Notes: a model not told the origin generated them from the letters alone. Positions 43,689-55,589 are shown, counted from the stretch's first letter. The stretch is 64,000 nucleotides of DNA from Fructobacillus papyrifericola (GCF_018437235.1 NZ_JAAMFJ010000001.1:62001-126000), one strand, 5' to 3'. A program made the numbers and translations.

Positions 43689-45941
43689 ATGACGGTTGAA
43701 GAACTTACCAAGGGAATGAATGATAAGCAGGCCGAAGCGGTTCGTACGACAGAGGGACCGCTTTTAATTATGGCGGGGGCCGGCTCTGGAAAGACCCGTG
43801 TCTTGACGCACCGGGTGGCCCACTTGATTGAGGACCTGGATGTTAAACCCTGGCGCATTCTGGCCATTACCTTTACGAACAAGGCGGCCCGGGAAATGCG
43901 CGAACGAATTGCCAAGTTGGTTGATCCCGAACAGGCCCAGATGATTTGGGTCTCGACTTTTCACGCCTTGGCTGTACGGATTTTGCGTCGGGATGGCGAA
44001 CAAATTGGCTTGGGGAAGAACTTTACCATCCTAGACTCATCGGCCCAAAAGACTTTGGTGAAGCGGGTGGTCAATGAATTGAACCTGGACTCTAACCAGT
44101 ACGATCCCCGGACCATTCTAGGCACGATTTCAAACGCTAAGAACGAACTGCTGACGGCAAAGGACTATGCCGAGCAGGCCGGCAACTATTACGAAGAACG
44201 GGTAGCTGAGGTCTACAAGGCCTACCAAAAGGCCCTTCGGCAAGCGCAGTCGGTCGACTTTGACGATTTGATCATGCTGACCATTGAACTCTTCGAAAAG
44301 GTGCCGGAAGTTTTGAAGCGCTACCAAGAACAGTTCCGCTACCTGCACGTTGATGAGTACCAGGACACCAACGATGCCCAGTACAAGATTGTTAATTTGC
44401 TGGCTCAGGGCTCACAAAACCTGGCCGTTGTCGGGGATGCCGACCAGTCTATCTACGGCTGGCGCGGCGCTAACATGCAAAACATTTTGAACTTTGAAAA
44501 GGACTGGCCACAGGCCAAGTCCGTCTTCTTGGAACAGAATTACCGGTCGACACAAACCATTTTGGATGCGGCCAACGACGTCATTAACAACAATAACGAA
44601 CGGGTGCCAAAGAAGCTTTGGACCGAAAACGGCAAGGGCGATAAGATTACCTACTACCGGGCCCAATCAGCTCAAGACGAAGCCTACTATGTGCTGGGGA
44701 AGATTCAAAAGGGGCAGCGTGAACAGAAAAAGTCCCTGTCCGACTTTGCCATCTTGTACCGAACCAACGCTCAGTCCCGTGCAATGGAAGAAGCCCTGGT
44801 GAAGGCCAACATTCCCTATACCATCGTTGGTGGGCACAAGTTCTACGACCGCAAGGAAATCTTGGACATCATGGCCTACCTGTCATTGGTGGCTAATCCG
44901 GCCGACAACGCCGCTTTCGAACGGATTGTCAACGTGCCCAAGCGGTCGATTGGTCAAACGACTATCGATCGTCTCTTCGCCTTTGCCGATTCAATCAACC
45001 TGCCAATGCTTTCGGCCATTGACCAAATCGAAATGGCGCCGGACATTCGTCCAGCTGCGGCTACGAAGTTACTGGCCTTTGCCGAGATGATGAACAACTT
45101 CATTCAGCAGGCCGAATTCCTCGAAGTTTCCGAGTTAACTGATTTGATTTTGGACCAGTCCGGCTACCGGAAGGAACTGCAGCAAAAGTCCGATCCAGAA
45201 TCCCAGTCCCGTCTGGAAAACCTGGACGAATTTATTTCGGTTACCAAGGAATTCGAGGCCAAGTACGATGCCGATGCGGAAGACGCCATTAACCCCCTGA
45301 CCGACTTTTTGGGATCGACGGCCTTGATGGCCGACTTGGACAACGTGGAAGAGGACTCGGGTCAGGTGACCTTGATGACTTTGCACGCGGCCAAGGGATT
45401 GGAATTCCCAGTGGTCTTCTTGATTGGCTTAGAAGAGGGCCTCTTCCCACTGGGCAGAGCCGCCCAAGACGAGGACTTGTTGGAAGAAGAGCGCCGCTTG
45501 GCCTATGTTGGGATTACCCGTGCCGAGCAAAAGCTCTTTCTGACCAACGCCTTCTCCCGCTTGCTCTACGGAAAGACCCAGGCCAACCAACCGTCGCGCT
45601 TTATCGATGAGATTTCGGACGACTTGATTGAAAAGGCCTATCCTGCTGGTTCAGCAGCCACGCAGCCGGGCTTGTCATCCAAGTTCTTGCGGGCAACGGC
45701 CACGACCTACAACGGTCGGCCGGTTCAGGCCTCGGCCGTTCAAAAGTCGGAAAGCAAGACGACCGGTGCCGAAGGAGTTTCTTGGCAGGCTGGCGACAAG
45801 GTTTCGCACAAGAAGTGGGGGATCGGCACGGTTGTTTCCGTGACCGGCTCTTCAGAAGACCAGGAGCTCAAAGTCGCCTTCCCAGAAGACGGCATTAAGC
45901 AGCTCTTGGCAGCCTTTGCACCGATTACAAAGGCCAATTGA
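43689..45941 (+). CDS. pcrA: ATP-dependent DNA helicase PcrA
   Basis: PcrA is the essential UvrD-type 3'-5' helicase of Gram-positives, used in repair, rolling-circle replication and clearing RecA. The 750-residue protein has Walker A AGAGSGKT, motif II DEYQDTN, motif III GDADQSIYGWRGA, motif IV QNYRST, motif V TLMTLHAAKGLEF, motif VI YVGITRA, and a C-terminal Tudor-like domain (GDKVSHKKWGIGTVVSV) that binds RNA polymerase. It precedes ligA and the camS-like gene, the conserved order in lactic acid bacteria. Confidence 0.97.
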   Translation: MTVEELTKGMNDKQAEAVRTTEGPLLIMAGAGSGKTRVLTHRVAHLIEDLDVKPWRILAITFTNKAAREMRERIAKLVDPEQAQMIWVSTFHALAVRILRRDGEQIGLGKNFTILDSSAQKTLVKRVVNELNLDSNQYDPRTILGTISNAKNELLTAKDYAEQAGNYYEERVAEVYKAYQKALRQAQSVDFDDLIMLTIELFEKVPEVLKRYQEQFRYLHVDEYQDTNDAQYKIVNLLAQGSQNLAVVGDADQSIYGWRGANMQNILNFEKDWPQAKSVFLEQNYRSTQTILDAANDVINNNNERVPKKLWTENGKGDKITYYRAQSAQDEAYYVLGKIQKGQREQKKSLSDFAILYRTNAQSRAMEEALVKANIPYTIVGGHKFYDRKEILDIMAYLSLVANPADNAAFERIVNVPKRSIGQTTIDRLFAFADSINLPMLSAIDQIEMAPDIRPAAATKLLAFAEMMNNFIQQAEFLEVSELTDLILDQSGYRKELQQKSDPESQSRLENLDEFISVTKEFEAKYDADAEDAINPLTDFLGSTALMADLDNVEEDSGQVTLMTLHAAKGLEFPVVFLIGLEEGLFPLGRAAQDEDLLEEERRLAYVGITRAEQKLFLTNAFSRLLYGKTQANQPSRFIDEISDDLIEKAYPAGSAATQPGLSSKFLRATATTYNGRPVQASAVQKSESKTTGAEGVSWQAGDKVSHKKWGIGTVVSVTGSSEDQELKVAFPEDGIKQLLAAFAPITKAN

Positions 45942-45957
45942 GAAAATGATTTAAAAA

Positions 45958-48104
<2,147 letters not shown>

Positions 48105-48133
48105 AAAGCGCGCTTTTCTAAAGAGGACGATTC

Positions 48134-49273
48134 ATGCTTAAACGTATAACATTAAAGACTTGGCTCTTCATTGCTGCCGGGGTTGTCATTGTCCTGGCAC
48201 TCTTCTTTTTCTTTGTTAACCGGGCCACGCTTTCCCCATCCGTTTCAAAGACCAAGGGTGTTCAGCTCACACAAAACGGGGCTGGTCAGTATCAGACGGT
48301 CATCAAAGACGGTCACTACCTGACCTCTGCCGCCCGTGGTCTGACGGCCACTTCACAGGGTAACGCCGTTGATACAAAGGACTTCGAGTCCGGCCTCTTG
48401 AACTTGGCCAAGACCCATTTCAAGACGGGGCGCTACATCTTCCAAGAGGGGCAGTACCTGTCTTCTGACACGGTTAGTGGCCTCTTAGCCCGTCAAACTG
48501 ATTCGAATATGACAGGCTTAAATCCTAAGGATAACGGGAAAACCGATTCGTCACGTAACCCCATCTACGTTCAAAGTCTGACCGAACAAGACTTTATGAC
48601 CAAGGATGGTTCCAACTTGAAGTTGGCCGGTATGGTCGTTGGTGTGGCGATGAACACCCAAGACACCTACCAAAAGGAACAGTACGGGGCCAACTACTAC
48701 CAGACGATTTCGGAAGCTGATCGCATTGCCTACGGTAAGAAGATTGCACCGAAGTTGATTAAGCAGATCCGCGCACAGACCGGTGTGGCGAAAAACATTC
48801 CGATTGTGATCGCCATGTATGCCAACGCCTCTGAGGATTCCCTTGGTGGTGGTTCCTTCTACTCACAGGCAACGTCAAAGTCCGGTACAAACATTTCGGC
48901 CTGGACGGATATCGATGATAAGACCGTTGTCTTCCCGAAGGAGAGTTCCGATTCTTCCTCCATTGGAACGGATGAAAACACCGGCTTTACCAACTTTAAT
49001 AACGATATCGCCAACTTCTTCCCAAACATTGCTGGGGCAACGGCGGTTGGCCACTTCACGAATTCAAAGCTGACGTCCATGAAGGTCACGGTCACGACCC
49101 AGTTCTATTCACAGACTGAAATCGAGGCCTTTGCTAACTACGTCGATTCAGCTGCCGTGAAGTTTCTCCCTTCATCAGCACCGGTTCAAATTACGATTAA
49201 GACGGCTAACGAAACTCAGGCCATCCTGGTTCGAAAGTCGGATGATAAGTCCTATTCAGTGACGATTATGTAA
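48134..49273 (+). CDS. CamS-like protein (YerH family), without a lipobox
   Basis: A 379-residue protein with one N-terminal helix (about 11-28) and an external CamS domain ([47 protein letters not shown]-like C-terminal strands). In enterococci and staphylococci CamS is a lipoprotein giving sex-pheromone peptides, but its core role is unknown. Place after pcrA-ligA supports the call. No Cys follows the hydrophobic helix (FFFFVNRATLS), so it is anchored by the helix, not by lipid. gatCAB, often next in this order, is missing here. Confidence 0.82.
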   Translation: MLKRITLKTWLFIAAGVVIVLALFFFFVNRATLSPSVSKTKGVQLTQNGAGQYQTVIKDGHYLTSAARGLTATSQGNAVDTKDFESGLLNLAKTHFKTGRYIFQEGQYLSSDTVSGLLARQTDSNMTGLNPKDNGKTDSSRNPIYVQSLTEQDFMTKDGSNLKLAGMVVGVAMNTQDTYQKEQYGANYYQTISEADRIAYGKKIAPKLIKQIRAQTGVAKNIPIVIAMYANASEDSLGGGSFYSQATSKSGTNISAWTDIDDKTVVFPKESSDSSSIGTDENTGFTNFNNDIANFFPNIAGATAVGHFTNSKLTSMKVTVTTQFYSQTEIEAFANYVDSAAVKFLPSSAPVQITIKTANETQAILVRKSDDKSYSVTIM

Positions 49274-49283
49274 TTGTAATTTT

Positions 49284-49312
49284 AAAAGGCACCCATTGGG
49301 GTGCCTTTTTTC
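49284..49312 (+). terminator. Terminator after the camS-like gene
   Basis: AAAAGGCACCC pairs with GGGTGCCTTTT around ATTG, followed by T residues. Confidence 0.88.
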
Positions 49313-49532
49313 TTTAGAAAAAATAAATAAAATTCTAAAGTTCTTAAACATATTTATAATATCTTACAAAATTGTTTAGAACAATACTAATTATTGACTA
49401 TTTTGACAAAAATTTAACAGAAAAACACCGTTTTCGAAATAAAAGTTCAATTTTTGGTAACCTAAATTCTCTCTTCAGCAGTTAATATTAACAAGGATTA
49501 AATGAAAATAAAAACCTATTGAGGGGTTCAAG
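49313..49532 (+). promoter_or_regulatory. AT-rich upstream region of the surface protein gene
   Basis: This 220-base stretch is much richer in A and T than the surroundings. It holds an inverted repeat ATTGTT-TAG-AACAAT (49371-49385), and TTGACT and TTGACA (about 49394-49409) as possible -35 boxes, with TAACAG or TTAACA as poor -10 candidates. A long leader precedes GAGGGG before the start. No ORF is seen. Confidence 0.45.
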
Positions 49533-52500
49533 ATGATATCACGACCGTTTACAAAAAAACAATTAGCGAAGCAGACCTTGCTGGCACTTGCGATTTTGTC
49601 AGGCACGACTTTCTTAAATACAACACCTACCATGCCCCTTGTAGGGGAAGGAATGACGGTTTCTGCTGATGAAGCTGCATCATTAACGACCAATACAACA
49701 ACTCATGATTACACAAAAGATGCCCAGTCAACCATTGACAATGCTACTGGTAATCACGATGAATATGCCTCAGTGCAAGATGTGACCTTCATAGATAGTA
49801 AAGGAAATCCAGACCCCGAAGCGGCTGTTGCGGGTAAGTGGGTTAACTTGAAAACGGTAACGGGGGTTGCTAAGGATGGTAACCAGTCAATCGATTATAA
49901 GGTTAATAATGTTTTTGTCCGTAAGGATAAGGCAACAAACAGCCTCATCGCTGCCTATGTTGGTGGAAAGACACAGATTACAATAACTCCTCGCGGATCA
50001 AATAATTCCGTTTGGGTAGAAATTGGAAAACGTTCACAAGACGACGGGATGAAAGGAACTTTCCGTATCATCCAAAAGTACTATACTGGTGATAAATCAG
50101 CCACTAGTGATACAACTAAAACGGTGACGGAGAACGGTAATACCTACTCTCAAACGAGTGTGAAGGGGGGTAAGTCGAAAGATACGCCACTTTCATTTAC
50201 ACTTCCAGATGCCTTTACAACGACGGATGACACGTTGCGAGTTGCTTATACTTCTAATAAAAGCGATGGTGCGTCTGGTAATGATGTTGCCTACCCAACA
50301 CCAAAAATTCAGATGCGTAATCAATCCGATTTGACCACTGAGTTGGCAGCTGCCTTGAAATCTGGTGACCAATCGAAGCAGGCAAAGGCAGAAGCAACAA
50401 AAAAGTTGGAACAATATCGAATAGATTTGAAGAGTGATGTCGATAAAGACAACACATTGGATAGTCAAACGAAGGAAACAAAGAAAAAAGATATTGACAC
50501 AATTATTGACCAGGCTGAAAAGGACATCGCCGAAAAGGATAATGCCCAAGACGTTGACGACATCGTTGCTCGTGCCGTGGCCAATGCACAAGATGCGCAC
50601 AAGAACCCGACGATGGCAGATCGAATTAAGGCAGCGGAAGCTGCGATTTCATTAGCTGATCAACAGATGCGTTCTTCAATTAATGACAATAAGGATCTTT
50701 CGCAATCCGAAAAAGATGCCTTGCTAGCGCAAGTGACCGCTGATACACAAAAGTTGACGAAAGCCGTTGAATCAGCAAACAATCAGTCACAAACGGATGA
50801 AAAAGGGGCCGTTGATTCGCTGAACAATACCTTGAACGGTTTGCTGAAAGATAGTACGGGTACAATGCCCGCCTACCAAGACGTTAAAATCACGGCTGCC
50901 GAAAGCTTTGATCAGCGAAAGGGTGAAGCAGCTACAACTGCAAAGAATCAATATGACGCTGCCACAGAAGCAATCAATGCTAATACGACGCTGACAGCAG
51001 CTGAGAAAAAAGAGCGAATTGCGCAGTTGAACAAGGATTATCAAAGCAATCTTGATGCCATCTCGAAGGCAACGATGGCCTCCGACTTTGACGCGGCCGC
51101 TACGACTTTTTCTAACGCCATTACCGCAGATACAAAGGGTGCGGACCAGTCGTTGGATGATCAAAAAAATGCTTTGATTCAGAAGATTGAAAGCTCGAAT
51201 GACATTCAGGCAAAACTTGATCAAATTAAGGGTGATCCAACACTTGACGAAAAAGAAAAGCAAACCCAAACAGATGCTTTAAACACTTCAAAGGCAAAGC
51301 TGGAAGAACATATCCGAAACGCTCAAGACGCACAAGCAGCCATTGATGCGACAACGGATGAGACAACAAAGGCATTGTTACTAGAAATTGATCAAGCCCA
51401 TCAAGCCAATGCTGCTGTGGCTGATCAAATTCAACAGGCGCAAGCGGCCATTCAGGCCAAGGCGCAGTCTCAAAAGGACGTAATCGACCAATTAACCAAT
51501 CTAACGTCAGACGAAAAGACGGAAGCAAAGAAGCAGATTCAAGACAAAGCGGATGCTGCGAAATCAGCCCTTAATGGTTCAAAGGATAAGGATGATTTAG
51601 GGAATCTGCAGAAGCAAAACGATCCAACAGCTGACATTCAGCAGATTGTTAAGGATAATCAAGACAAGCCATCTGTCGAAGAACGGGCAAAACAAGCTGC
51701 TGAAGAATTAAAGCAGAAATCCACTTCGGCAAAAGATGACTTAGATCAAAAAGCCCAAGCGGCCAAGGATGCCATTGATTTAAATGGTGATCTAACAGAT
51801 GGCCAAAAACAGGCTCAAAAAGATGCCATTGATCGAGCAACAAGTGCTGCAACAGAAGCGTTAACGAACGGTTCCGTTAAAAATGCTGATGAAGTGGAAC
51901 AGATTAAAAAAGCCACCGAAGACGACTTGGCAAAGATGAACGATCAAAAGAAGGCCGCACGTCAAAACGCTGCCAAAATTGCGCAGGCTAAAATTGATGA
52001 AATTAACCAAAACAAGGGACTTACATCAAAAGATAAGCAAATTTTGATTGATAAAGTCACCAATGACTTTAATAATGTGGCCAATGCCATTGATTCATCG
52101 GAAAAAACTTCCGCTATTCCTGACGTTTCAACGGATTCGGACTTTGCTAAGAGCGTTCAAACGGATGGCTATAACGATCCAGAAGCTTTGCAAAAAGCCC
52201 AGGACGGTGTAAAATCAGCCATTCAAACGAAATATGATGATGCTCAGAAGGCATTGGATGCAAAGAAGGCTGATATGTCAACAGATGCCTTTAATCAAGC
52301 CCAGGAAACGTTAAACCAGAACAAAGCAGCCGATTTGAATCAAGCGGCCAAAGCGGAAGACATTGACACGGTAACGGCTGCTAATTCCAATGCTGATGCG
52401 CATGTCAGTGATGCCCAGAAGGAATTGGCAAAGTGGTTGTCTTTGGTTGATAAGAAAACGGCCGAAAAGGCAGCTGTTAGTGAAAAAGCAAAGGAGGATC

Positions 52501-54476
52501 GTGACGCCATTGATAAAATGGATGATCTTTCTGAAAATCAACGGGAGAAGATGAAAGCAGCCATCACAGCTGCCGAAGAAAGCATCAATGGTCGAATTGA
52601 TGCGGTGACTTCTGTTGACAATCTTTCGAGTGCAACCAATCAACAAGAACTAACTGACCAATTTAACGATGCCAAGCAACAAGAAGAAGTACTCAAACTT
52701 AGCAACAAGAAAAAGGCTGCTAATTCATTGATTGATACCAAGGTTAATGAAGCAAACGAAGCAATTGATGCTTTGGCAAACTTGTCTGATGACGAAAAGG
52801 CGGCTAAAAAGCCAGCGGTGAAGGATGCTTCTGACAAGGCTCGTCAGGCCATTGCTGCTGCAAAGAACTCGGATGACTTTGATACGGTTAATAAGCAACT
52901 GACGGTTGATGCCGATTTGAAAGAAGCGACGGATGCGGCTACAAAGCAAGATGTTGAAAATGCAGCCAAGAAGAGCCTTGATGAAGCAAAGAAGGCGACA
53001 ACCGCAGTCCTAAAAAAGGCAGCAGCGGATGCCAAAGCAAAAATTGATGCAACGGCAACCTTGGCAAAAGATGATGATGGTAACTCAGAGCCAGCAATGG
53101 TGACGGAAGCTGATCAGCAGAAGAAGGCAATTGATGATGGCCTGAAACAAGCACTTGCTCAAGTTGATGCGGCAGCGGATGCGACGGCTTTATCTGGTGT
53201 CCAAGCTGGTTTTGATACGACAACGCCAATGACTGCTGTTTCAACAAAGTTGGAGCAGTTAAAGCAGCTAGACGACGAAAAGAAGGCTGCCAAATCTGCT
53301 GTTGAAGATAAAATCAAGGAAGCTCAAAAGCAATTGGATAGTATGTCAGGGCTTGATGAAGCAAGTAAGAAAGTCTTAGAAGGTAAGATTCAAGCTGATG
53401 CGAAGAAGGCCTTTGAGGGTATTGAAGACAAAGTGGCTGGTTTGAAACAATTGGTTAACAATGGCGCTCAGGCCACGGACCTATCGGATATTGTGAAGCA
53501 CACGAACTTTGATCAGGATATTAAGGAAGCCGAAGAAAAAGTAAAAGCTTTTGCTAAGGCAATCACTGATTCCAAGAGTGCAATCGATGAACGAATTAAA
53601 GTTGAAAAAGCAAAGATTGACGGGATGTACCATCTAACTGAATCAGAAAAAGAAGTGGCGAAGAAAAAGTTGGATGAACAATCGACTGTTGCCAAGGCCG
53701 CTGTTGATGAAGGTCAAACGGCCGATCAAGTTTACGCTAATGTGAAGGCGTCAAACTTTACAGTAAATGTCGACCAAGCAATGGCTGACTTGACTGGTCA
53801 TATGACTTTGGATGAGCAAAAAAATGCCGCTAAGAATGCGATCGATGCTCAAGCCAATCAGACAAAGGATGCGATTGATGGCCGTGTAGATTTGTCAATC
53901 GACGAAAAGTTGAAAGCAAAGCAGGCCATTGATGATGCAGCCAATCAAGCAAAAAAGCAATTGGATAGCATCAACAATGCTGATGAATTGAATCAAAGTG
54001 TGGCACCCGTTAACTTCAAGGAAGAAACGGATCGCTTAAATCAAGATTTGGCACACCATGATACGCTTTCAGAACAGAAGGCAGCCGCTAAGCAAGCTAT
54101 CGATGATAAAGTCCTGGCGATGAAAACAAAGATTGCCATGATGACGAATTTAACGGATGAACAAAAGGCGGCAGCGATTGCAGAAATCGAATCCGCTGCA
54201 GCATTTGCTAAGAATAAAATTGATGCCGAAGTAAACGCGGATGCAGTTCTAGCTGATGTGAAAGATTTGACTTTTGATCACAGCAGTCAAACGGTTATTC
54301 AACGACTTGTACAAATTGTTCCTGTTGTCGAACAAATGGTTGAAAAAAATGAACTTCCAACGCATGTTCAGCCGGAGACCGGTCGACGGATGGGAAATAA
54401 TCATTGGACCATGACTTTACTGTGTATGTTATCAGTCGTTTCACTTGGCTATTTTAGAACAAAAAAGAATGTTTAA
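49533..54476 (+). CDS. Large repeat-rich cell surface protein with altered sorting signal
   Basis: A 1647-residue secreted protein. Residues 1-46 form a signal peptide ending near VSADEA. A non-repeated domain of about 250 residues follows (DVTFIDSKGNPDPEAAVAGKW). Residues about 300-1590 are some 15 helical modules of roughly 75-85 residues of the DUF1542 or Ebh type, each with a turn such as LTSDEKTEAKKQI or LSDDEKAAKKPAV and an Ala-rich pair of helices (AKAAIDA-like). The end holds QPETG, a hydrophobic helix (WTMTLLCMLSVVSLGYF) and RTKKNV. This is a sortase signal whose Leu is Gln: CAG at 54369-54371, where CTG would give LPETG. Codons are AT-richer than in neighbours. Role: adhesion or surface spacer, by analogy. 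Confidence 0.88.
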   Translation: MISRPFTKKQLAKQTLLALAILSGTTFLNTTPTMPLVGEGMTVSADEAASLTTNTTTHDYTKDAQSTIDNATGNHDEYASVQDVTFIDSKGNPDPEAAVAGKWVNLKTVTGVAKDGNQSIDYKVNNVFVRKDKATNSLIAAYVGGKTQITITPRGSNNSVWVEIGKRSQDDGMKGTFRIIQKYYTGDKSATSDTTKTVTENGNTYSQTSVKGGKSKDTPLSFTLPDAFTTTDDTLRVAYTSNKSDGASGNDVAYPTPKIQMRNQSDLTTELAAALKSGDQSKQAKAEATKKLEQYRIDLKSDVDKDNTLDSQTKETKKKDIDTIIDQAEKDIAEKDNAQDVDDIVARAVANAQDAHKNPTMADRIKAAEAAISLADQQMRSSINDNKDLSQSEKDALLAQVTADTQKLTKAVESANNQSQTDEKGAVDSLNNTLNGLLKDSTGTMPAYQDVKITAAESFDQRKGEAATTAKNQYDAATEAINANTTLTAAEKKERIAQLNKDYQSNLDAISKATMASDFDAAATTFSNAITADTKGADQSLDDQKNALIQKIESSNDIQAKLDQIKGDPTLDEKEKQTQTDALNTSKAKLEEHIRNAQDAQAAIDATTDETTKALLLEIDQAHQANAAVADQIQQAQAAIQAKAQSQKDVIDQLTNLTSDEKTEAKKQIQDKADAAKSALNGSKDKDDLGNLQKQNDPTADIQQIVKDNQDKPSVEERAKQAAEELKQKSTSAKDDLDQKAQAAKDAIDLNGDLTDGQKQAQKDAIDRATSAATEALTNGSVKNADEVEQIKKATEDDLAKMNDQKKAARQNAAKIAQAKIDEINQNKGLTSKDKQILIDKVTNDFNNVANAIDSSEKTSAIPDVSTDSDFAKSVQTDGYNDPEALQKAQDGVKSAIQTKYDDAQKALDAKKADMSTDAFNQAQETLNQNKAADLNQAAKAEDIDTVTAANSNADAHVSDAQKELAKWLSLVDKKTAEKAAVSEKAKEDRDAIDKMDDLSENQREKMKAAITAAEESINGRIDAVTSVDNLSSATNQQELTDQFNDAKQQEEVLKLSNKKKAANSLIDTKVNEANEAIDALANLSDDEKAAKKPAVKDASDKARQAIAAAKNSDDFDTVNKQLTVDADLKEATDAATKQDVENAAKKSLDEAKKATTAVLKKAAADAKAKIDATATLAKDDDGNSEPAMVTEADQQKKAIDDGLKQALAQVDAAADATALSGVQAGFDTTTPMTAVSTKLEQLKQLDDEKKAAKSAVEDKIKEAQKQLDSMSGLDEASKKVLEGKIQADAKKAFEGIEDKVAGLKQLVNNGAQATDLSDIVKHTNFDQDIKEAEEKVKAFAKAITDSKSAIDERIKVEKAKIDGMYHLTESEKEVAKKKLDEQSTVAKAAVDEGQTADQVYANVKASNFTVNVDQAMADLTGHMTLDEQKNAAKNAIDAQANQTKDAIDGRVDLSIDEKLKAKQAIDDAANQAKKQLDSINNADELNQSVAPVNFKEETDRLNQDLAHHDTLSEQKAAAKQAIDDKVLAMKTKIAMMTNLTDEQKAAAIAEIESAAAFAKNKIDAEVNADAVLADVKDLTFDHSSQTVIQRLVQIVPVVEQMVEKNELPTHVQPETGRRMGNNHWTMTLLCMLSVVSLGYFRTKKNV
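50430..54300 (+). repeat. Tandem diverged helical modules within the surface protein
   Basis: About 15 degenerate coding repeats of roughly 225-255 bases. Each encodes two helices joined by an acidic turn with the pattern L-[ST]-x-[DE]-x-K-x-x-[AKQ]. DNA identity between copies is low by eye, so the array is old and not a recent expansion; boundaries are approximate. Confidence 0.7.
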
Positions 54477-54506
54477 GTGAACTTTTACTGATGGTTGATT
54501 AAATAA

Positions 54507-54551
54507 TAAAAGCCCCAATTGCTATTTAAAAATAGCGATTGGGGCTTTTTC
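54507..54551. terminator. Bidirectional terminator between the surface protein gene and the minus-strand gene
   Basis: AAAAGCCCCAATTGCTATTT (54508-54527) pairs with AAATAGCGATTGGGGCTTTT, with one mismatch, and has A and T runs at its edges. Confidence 0.88.
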
Positions 54552-54556
54552 GATTT

Positions 54557-55393
54557 TTATAGGATGAGAACGGAAATTAGTAAGGCGCTTATTGCTGCCA
54601 GTGGTTGATAGCGATAGGTGAGCGGTCGAATAAAGGACAAAATGTAAACGGCCAGGGCAATTACCATGGCGGCCAGATCAGGCAGACCAAAGGCGTGGAA
54701 GAACAGAAGGTGGGCAAAGTAGAGGCCACCGGTTACAAGGCCTAAGAGCCGCCCTGAGGCCCTTGGTAGAAAGAGGGCGGTCAGGTAGAAGAGGCTAGCG
54801 TAAAAGAGGTTCCAGCAGCCCGTGAGGAAGGTCTGGTCGACATAGTTGTTGCCAAGAAAGGCGATGCAGACGGGCACGGAAAAGGTGACTAGGGTGGCTA
54901 AAGCAAGCAGGCCGATGCCGCTCTTTAGTTGGACCAGGTTCAGTGGCAAGAGTGCCAAAACGAGTAGGAATAAGAAGAGGAGGGCCAACACTTCGAAGCG
55001 GTTTCGAAGCGATGATGAAAAGAGGACCATGGTTGAACCAGCTAGGCAGGCGTAGAGCCGCCAGTCCTTTTGTTCAAAACGGCTGCTAACCAGGTAGCCG
55101 ATGGCAGCCGAACAAAAAAGCGAATAGGCTAAGAGTGGCCAAATTTGGGCAAAGGAAAGCTGACTGCCCAGAGTGCCGGAGAGAATTGGCTTGAGCCACC
55201 AGACCAGGGTGAGCAAGAGGGTCACAGCTGGAATGGTCCAGGGGTGTACAGCCGGTAAATTCTGGAAGCGTACCGTCGTTGCTTCTTTTGCCGGTTGACT
55301 TTGCCGGCGTTTGCTTCTGGAAAAGAAGTTTTGTGCCGGACGGGCGCTTTCGCTCTCTTTTTTTCTTTGATCTGACTGCTTGTTTTCGTCCAT
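54557..55393 (-). CDS. Multi-pass membrane protein, 278 residues, unknown
   Basis: A polar, basic N-terminal region of about 45 residues (KKESESARPAQNFFSRSKRRQ) is followed by some eight to nine closely packed hydrophobic helices. No catalytic motif is apparent; it could be a small transporter or an assembly factor, and I do not recognise the family. ATG 55393 is preferred over an upstream TTG because GAGGA lies before it at the right distance. It is divergent from metK and convergent with the surface protein gene, so it is a single-gene unit. Confidence 0.68.
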   Translation of the reverse strand: MDENKQSDQRKKESESARPAQNFFSRSKRRQSQPAKEATTVRFQNLPAVHPWTIPAVTLLLTLVWWLKPILSGTLGSQLSFAQIWPLLAYSLFCSAAIGYLVSSRFEQKDWRLYACLAGSTMVLFSSSLRNRFEVLALLFLFLLVLALLPLNLVQLKSGIGLLALATLVTFSVPVCIAFLGNNYVDQTFLTGCWNLFYASLFYLTALFLPRASGRLLGLVTGGLYFAHLLFFHAFGLPDLAAMVIALAVYILSFIRPLTYRYQPLAAISALLISVLIL

Positions 55394-55417
55394 TTGCTTT
55401 GTCCTCAATCAAATTTC

Positions 55418-55446
55418 TTGTACTTTCTTATTTTATCATGTAAAAT
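55418..55446 (+). promoter_or_regulatory. metK promoter
   Basis: TTGTAC (55418-55423) and TAAAAT (55441-55446) are 17 bases apart; the RNA start is about 55453, shortly before the riboswitch. Confidence 0.75.
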
Positions 55447-55464
55447 AGCAAATATATATGACAA

Positions 55465-55589
55465 CACTATCAAGAGCAGGGAAGTGATACAGCACGATGA
55501 ACCTGCACCAACCGGCTAACGCACGGTGGTAATTCTGTAAGATAGGCAAGCTCTTTTGATTCGCTCAGGCTGCTGCCTGGGCGTTTTTT
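55465..55589 (+). promoter_or_regulatory. SAM-I (S-box) riboswitch with terminator, controlling metK
   Basis: P1 is CTATC (55467-55471) with GATAG (55541-55545). The S-box core follows the consensus closely: CAAGAG next to P1, GATGAA before P3, CCAACCGGC and GCACGGTGGTAATTC leading to P4 and back to P1. Downstream the terminator CGCTCAGGC (55562-55570), TGCT, GCCTGGGCG (55575-55583) and T6 competes with pairing of the P1 3' strand. Bound SAM should favour the terminator and shut off metK. Family knowledge supplies the mechanism; all elements are visible. Confidence 0.92.

Noticed and set aside
50430-54300. Repeat array considered as CRISPR or tandem satellite
   Set aside because: The repeats are coding, diverged and about 240 bases long, without short identical repeats or spacers.
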